From Vannielia litorea (GTDB lineage Bacteria; Pseudomonadota; Alphaproteobacteria; Rhodobacterales; Rhodobacteraceae): a DNA stretch of 64,000 nt. The stretch is from contig NZ_FSRL01000001.1 of NCBI RefSeq assembly GCF_900142295.1, forward strand, positions 1,302,001 to 1,366,000, written 5' to 3'. The position numbers and the translations under genes are program-made. Position 1 is the stretch's first letter. Each line of letters begins with the position of its first letter. The notes beneath the pieces were generated by a model. The model worked only from the letters and a program-made list of their open reading frames with translations. It was not told where the DNA came from and did no database searches. Positions 23,501 to 29,500 of the stretch are shown here, in pieces.

Positions 23501-26500
23501 CAGCGGCAAGACAGGCGACGAGAAGAAGAGCACCGCCGGGCATCTCGTCACCCTCGCGGGCGGCGACAGCACGCAAAGCCGCATCGTCTCCGCGCGCCAG
23601 TCCATCGATCTTGTCGGCGCGCCCGGCGAGGACGTGGTGCAGGTCTCCATCGCCGATGACGCCCAGCTCCTCAGCCGCGGCTCGATCGACCTGTCCGCCT
23701 CCGCCACCACCGCCGTGACCCAGCTCGCGGGCGGCGGCTCGGCCAGCCTCTTCGGCGGGGCCACCAGCGGCATCGCCGTGGCCAATCTCGCCACCGGCGC
23801 CACCATCGAGGTCGGCCAGGACGCCCGCCTCGCCGCAGATGGCCGCGTCAGCCTCACCGCCGAGAACGGCGAGATCACCGGCCGCAACATCATCGACAGC
23901 CAGGCCGCGACCGTCGCCGCCTCGGCGGGCTACAGCGCCGGCGTCGGCGTCTCGGTCGCCACCCTCTCCGGCCGCTCCGCCGTCTCGGTCGGGCGCGGCA
24001 CCGACATCACCGGCCTCCGCCGCAGCCGTGCCGCCGAGGTGGACCTCTCCGCCGACCGCAGCGGCACCGTCAGCACCGATACCTTCAACCTCTCCGTCAG
24101 CATCGCCGGCGGCGTGGGGGTGGCGGTCTCGCACGCCAGCAACACCGGCACCTCCGCCATCGAGCTCGGCACCGGCACCGGGGCCGAAGACCTGCGGATC
24201 CGCGCCGCCACCGTCGATGTCGCCACCTCCGACAGCTCCCGCGTCACCGCCTCCGGCGAGGGCAGCTCGGGCGGCATCGCGGCAGGGGTCAACTCGGTCG
24301 TCATCACCGCCGACGGCGAGAGCAGCGCACTTCTGACCGCGGTCAATACCGATATCCGCGGCACCACCGTCACGCTCGCCAACGAAAGCTCCGCCTCGGC
24401 CCGGGCGGAGGCGCGCGGCATCGCCATCGGAGCCGTCGCCATCGGGGCGGGGCTCGCCACCGCCAACATGGGCTTCACCCTCGACACCGACGTGAGCGCC
24501 ACGATCGATGCCACCACGGTCACCCTCGCCACCCGCATCATCAAGGGCAGCTTCGATCACGCCAGCGCCACCGCCGCTTCCACCTCCGGCGGCATCCTGG
24601 CGGGCAACGGCGCGGTGGCCTCCGCCTTCGCCTCCTACGATGTGCGTGCCGCCTACGCCGGCAGCTACACCGCCGCCGACTTGCTGACCTTCGACACCAG
24701 CGCCTCTTCCGTCACCACCCACGCCCACAGCACCGGGCGCGCCGGCGGCGCGGTGGCCATCGGCCTCACGATCTCCAGGGCCGGGCAAGACCTCACGCTG
24801 CCCGCCGCCGACCGCCCCGCCAGCGTCGCCACCGCGATCAACGGCGCCACGCTGGAGGCCGACGAGGTGGTGATCGCCACCACCAACGCGCCCAATGCCA
24901 GGGCCACCTCGGATTCCGGTTCCGGCGGCCTCGTCTCCGGCTCGGGGGCAGAGACCTACGTCACCCTCGACACCGCCACCAGCACCACCCTGGGCGAGAC
25001 CGGCGCGGTCGGCATCGAGGCCGACACGCTGCGCATCTCCTCGGGCCAGGCGGCCACGCTCGGGAGCAAGGTCAACACCGTCAGCGCGGCGGCCGTCGGC
25101 AAGTCCGGCGCGCTCTCCGACACCGACCTCACCTCCGCCGTCACCACCCGGATCGGCGGCCTGTCGGTGATCGAGGCCAGCAATCTCGACCTCGCCGCCA
25201 CCACCGCCGTCGACCGCCCGCAAGACGCGTTCAACGTCCAGTCCGGCTCCGGCGGCGCGCTCGACATTCCGGCGATGCAGAGCACCGTGAACGTCAGCGC
25301 CACCACCGATCTCGCCCTCGATGACGGCGCCCGCCTCATCCAGACCGGCGTGCTCGGCAACAACCAGTTCTTCCGCATCGGCACCTTCACCGACATGTCG
25401 CTGACCGACCGGCAGAAGCTCGACGCCGGCGGCGCCGTCGCCATCCCGATCGGCAACAGCCGGGTCAGCGTGGACCGCAACGATGCCACCGTCAGCATCG
25501 GCGCCGCCACCGTCACCAGCGTCGAGGATGTCACGCTCTACTCCGGCGGCGACGCCGCCCTGAAAGCCGAGGTCGACAGCACCTCCTACGGGCTCGCGGG
25601 CGCGGCAACCGGCCAGTCCTACGCCACCTACAACGCCGACAACCGCGTCGAGGTGGGCAACGGCGCCCGCATCGAGGCGATGAACGACATCCGCATCCAG
25701 GCGGGCTACAGCGCGCGCCAGGCCCAGTCGGTCAACGTCGATGCCGAAACCCGCGTCTTCAACAAGACAGCCGTCCCGATCCCGACCGACCCGGTGGCCG
25801 ACGCCGCGGCGCTGACCACCTCCATCGTCGATATCCAGCTGGGCGCCGAGGTCATCGCCGTGCGCGATGTCTACCTTCTGGCCGAAGAGGGCAGCCGCGA
25901 TATCGTCGGCTACGGGCGCGGCAAGGATCTCTACCGCGAGGTGCTGGCCGAGCTCGGCTCCGCGATCAACGAGGCCTTCGGCGGCGAGCCGGTCTCGCTC
26001 GACATCGAGAGCGGCACCTCCACCAACAGCTCCAACGACGGCATCCTCGTCAACGGCTACGTCCGCGCCGGTTCGCGCAACCGCCAGGTGCTCGTCCTCG
26101 ACGAGAACAACCAGCTCGCCAACGCCTCCACCGGCGAGGGCTACACCGACGACATGGCCGAGGGCATCGAATATTCCATCCGCGAAGACGTGCTGCTGAC
26201 CAGCGAGGTCCAGAACCGGATCAACCTGCTGAACGGCCTCATTGCCGACCCGACCCTGAGCCAGGATGCCGCCGCCGTCGCCGCCTGGACCGCCGAGCGC
26301 GACCAGCTCGTCGCCCGCGCGGCCACCCTGAGCGGCACCGCCGACTTCATCGACCTCGAAGACATCATCGCCGCCGAAGGCAACATCATCCTGCGCGCCG
26401 ACTACGTCCACGGCGAAAACTTCACCGGCACCCTCGACGCGCCCGGCGACGCGCGGATCATCGTCTATGCCGACAGCGATGCCTTCATCAACACCAAGGC

Positions 26501-29500
26501 GATGATCATCCCCGAAAACGCCGGCGGGCGGATCACCTTCAACGATGTCACGGTGACCACACCGGCCGATATCACCGCGCTCTCCGACCCGCTGCGCCCC
26601 GGCCCGAGCCAATACACCATGATCTCCGGCGACCAGGCGGGCGAGCCCCTGATCGAGGTGGTCACCTACGGCTCAGGCTCGATCATCGTGGGCGGCAACA
26701 TCTACAACCCCGACGGCATCGCGCGGATCAACTCCAACTTCGGCGACCTCGACGTGCGCGGCGACATCTCCGCCAGGACCGTGCAACTCAGCGCCGGGCG
26801 AGACTTCATCCAGGGCTTCACCCTGGGGTTCAGCGAGGTCGACGGCGACCCGCGCGAGATCTACGAAGGCTACTTCGAGTCGGTCGAGGACCTGACCCGC
26901 TACGCGATCTTCGCAGGCTACGACATCACCGCAGACGAGGGCGGCGAATTCTCTGTCGACATCGGCGGAGCGGCCTTCCCGCTCGGCACTCTGCCCGACT
27001 TCGAGCTCGCGCCCCGCCGCGGCCAGATCCGCGCCGGCCGCAACGTCTACATCACCGCCGACAAGCTCAACATCAACGGCCTGATCCAGGCCGGAACCGG
27101 CAGTTACACCGTCGATATCGGTGCCGGTCTCGACGCCGACATCGCCGCCATGGGGCCGCTCACCGGCACCGTGCTGCTCTACGACCCGGCAGAGCCCGTA
27201 AACGATCTCGTCGTGCGCAACCCCAACATCACCAGCAACGTGAAGGTCGAGTACGATCCCTTCGGCACCGACGCCGATGGCAATGTCACCGGCCGCATCG
27301 TGATCTCGCCCATGGTGGTGCAGGGCGGCATCGTCGAGCTGACCGGCGAGATCTTCTCCACCGGCGGCGGCGAGATCCGCTCGCTCGACGGCTTCGGCAA
27401 CGTCACCGTCACCAGCGCCTCGGCCATCCCGATCGAGCTTGGCCGGGTCGACCTCGGCGAGCTGGGCGATCTCGGGCAGGGGCTCGAGGGTGTCGTCCGG
27501 ATCACCGACACCTCCCGCACCACCACGGGCGGCGACTTCCTCATCACCGAGTTCCGCCGCATCGGCACCCAGTTCCGCGAGCTGGACAACGAAACCTTCG
27601 ACACGCTCCAGATCGACCTCGACGGCGACAGCATCACCGACGTGAGCCGGATCGTGCCCACCAATGTCGTGCTGGCCACCAATGCCGCCTCCGGCCGATC
27701 CGGCACCTACCAGCCGCGCCAGAACATCGACCTGGTCATCAACCGCTCCGAGGCCGTCAGCCAGACCTCCAGGAAAACCCAGACCGACTTCTACTTCTGG
27801 GTGCCGCTCAGCGAGTCGATCGAGTCCAAGAGCGGGCCGGTCAAGACCACCGAGCTCGACCCCGAGGTCACCACCGGTCTCAACGGCGTCTACCTCGCCG
27901 CCCGCGATCCCTCCGCCACCTACACCTACCGCTTCGAAGGCGAGAGCTTCAACAACACCACGGTCACCCAGAACTACGCGACAGACGACAAACGTGTCAT
28001 CGGGATCGGCGACGTCGTCACGACCTGGGACAGCGTCCACACCGCCACCCATCTCTACAGCCACCGCCTGAAGGCCGACTACGGCGTCAAGATCACCTTC
28101 GACGGCGCCGACAGCGGCGGGCTCACCGTGGTCAACACCGGGGGCATCGCCCTGACCGGCGCGGTGAACAACCGCGTGGGCGACAGCACGATCACCTCGC
28201 TCGCGGGCTCCGTCGTCACCTCCGACGCCTCCGTGCAGCTCACCCTCGGCAACCTCGACGTGAGCGCCCTCGGAGGCCGCATCGACGGGCTCTCCACCGC
28301 CTTCCGCGTCGACCAGAGCGCAGGCTCCGTGCTCAACGCCATCGCCCTTGACAGCATCGACATCCGCGAACTCGACGGCGACATGACCCTGGGCGAGGTC
28401 CGCACCACCAACCGCACCTCCGCCACCGGCACCGGGCTGAACGGCCAGGTGAAGCTGCAGGCCGAAGGCTCGATCCTTGCCGAAAACGGCAGTGCGCTGG
28501 TCACCGGCTCCAGCATCGAGCTGCGCTCCACCGATGGCGGCATCGGCACCTCCGGCCAGTCGCTGCGCATCCACGAGGATGGCGCGGCGCTGACCGCCCG
28601 CGCCCGCAACGACATCTACATCGAGGAAACCACCGGCGATCTCGGCCTCCGGACCGTCACCTCCGACACCGGCAGCGTCGAGCTTGCCGCCAACGGCGGC
28701 GCGATCCTCGACCGCAACGACATCGAGCTGCGCGACAGTCGCACCGAGGCCGAGCTGGCCGAACTCTGGCTCACCGACCTCGAGCTGACCGACGCCGACG
28801 CCTCCGGCCGCCGCCTCGCCCAGACCGAGGCGCTGAAAGCCGAACGCGAGCGCACCTACCAGGAGTACTGGGCCGCCCGCACCGCCGCAGGCGACGCGCC
28901 CCGGAGCTTCACCCTCGACCCGGCCACCGCCCAGGCGCTGCTCGACGGCGGCTGGACCCAGGCCCAGCTCGACGCCTACATCGCCGAACGCGCGGCGCTC
29001 TACGCCACCTGGAACGGCGAGGCCGCCTACGATCCCGACTTCGAGTATCTGCTCTCCATCGACGAGCAGGTTGCCGTCACCGACGGCATCGAATGGTCGG
29101 TCGATGAGCTCAACGAATGGGTCCGCGCGGGCCTGATCCGCGGCACGGGCGACACCAACGTGCGGATCGAGGATCCCAACGTGAGCGCGGCCGGGGACAT
29201 CACCCTGATCGCCCGCGACGCCGTGGGCGAGCTGCTGCCCGACTTCGTGCTCGGCACCGACCGCGCCGAAAACCTGCGCGTCCTCTCCACCGCCGAGCGC
29301 GCGGATGTAACCATCGACGATGTCACCGGCACCGTCACCGTCCGCCAGGCCGAAGACGTGAACTTCGCCTTCACTCGCGTCGATGTGAACGGCCATGCCG
29401 AGGGCAATCTCCGCGTGACCTCCGCCGGGCAGGATATCTTCCTCGCCGCCGAAACCGCCGTCTCCATCGCCGATATCACCACCACGGCCGACATCTCCAT

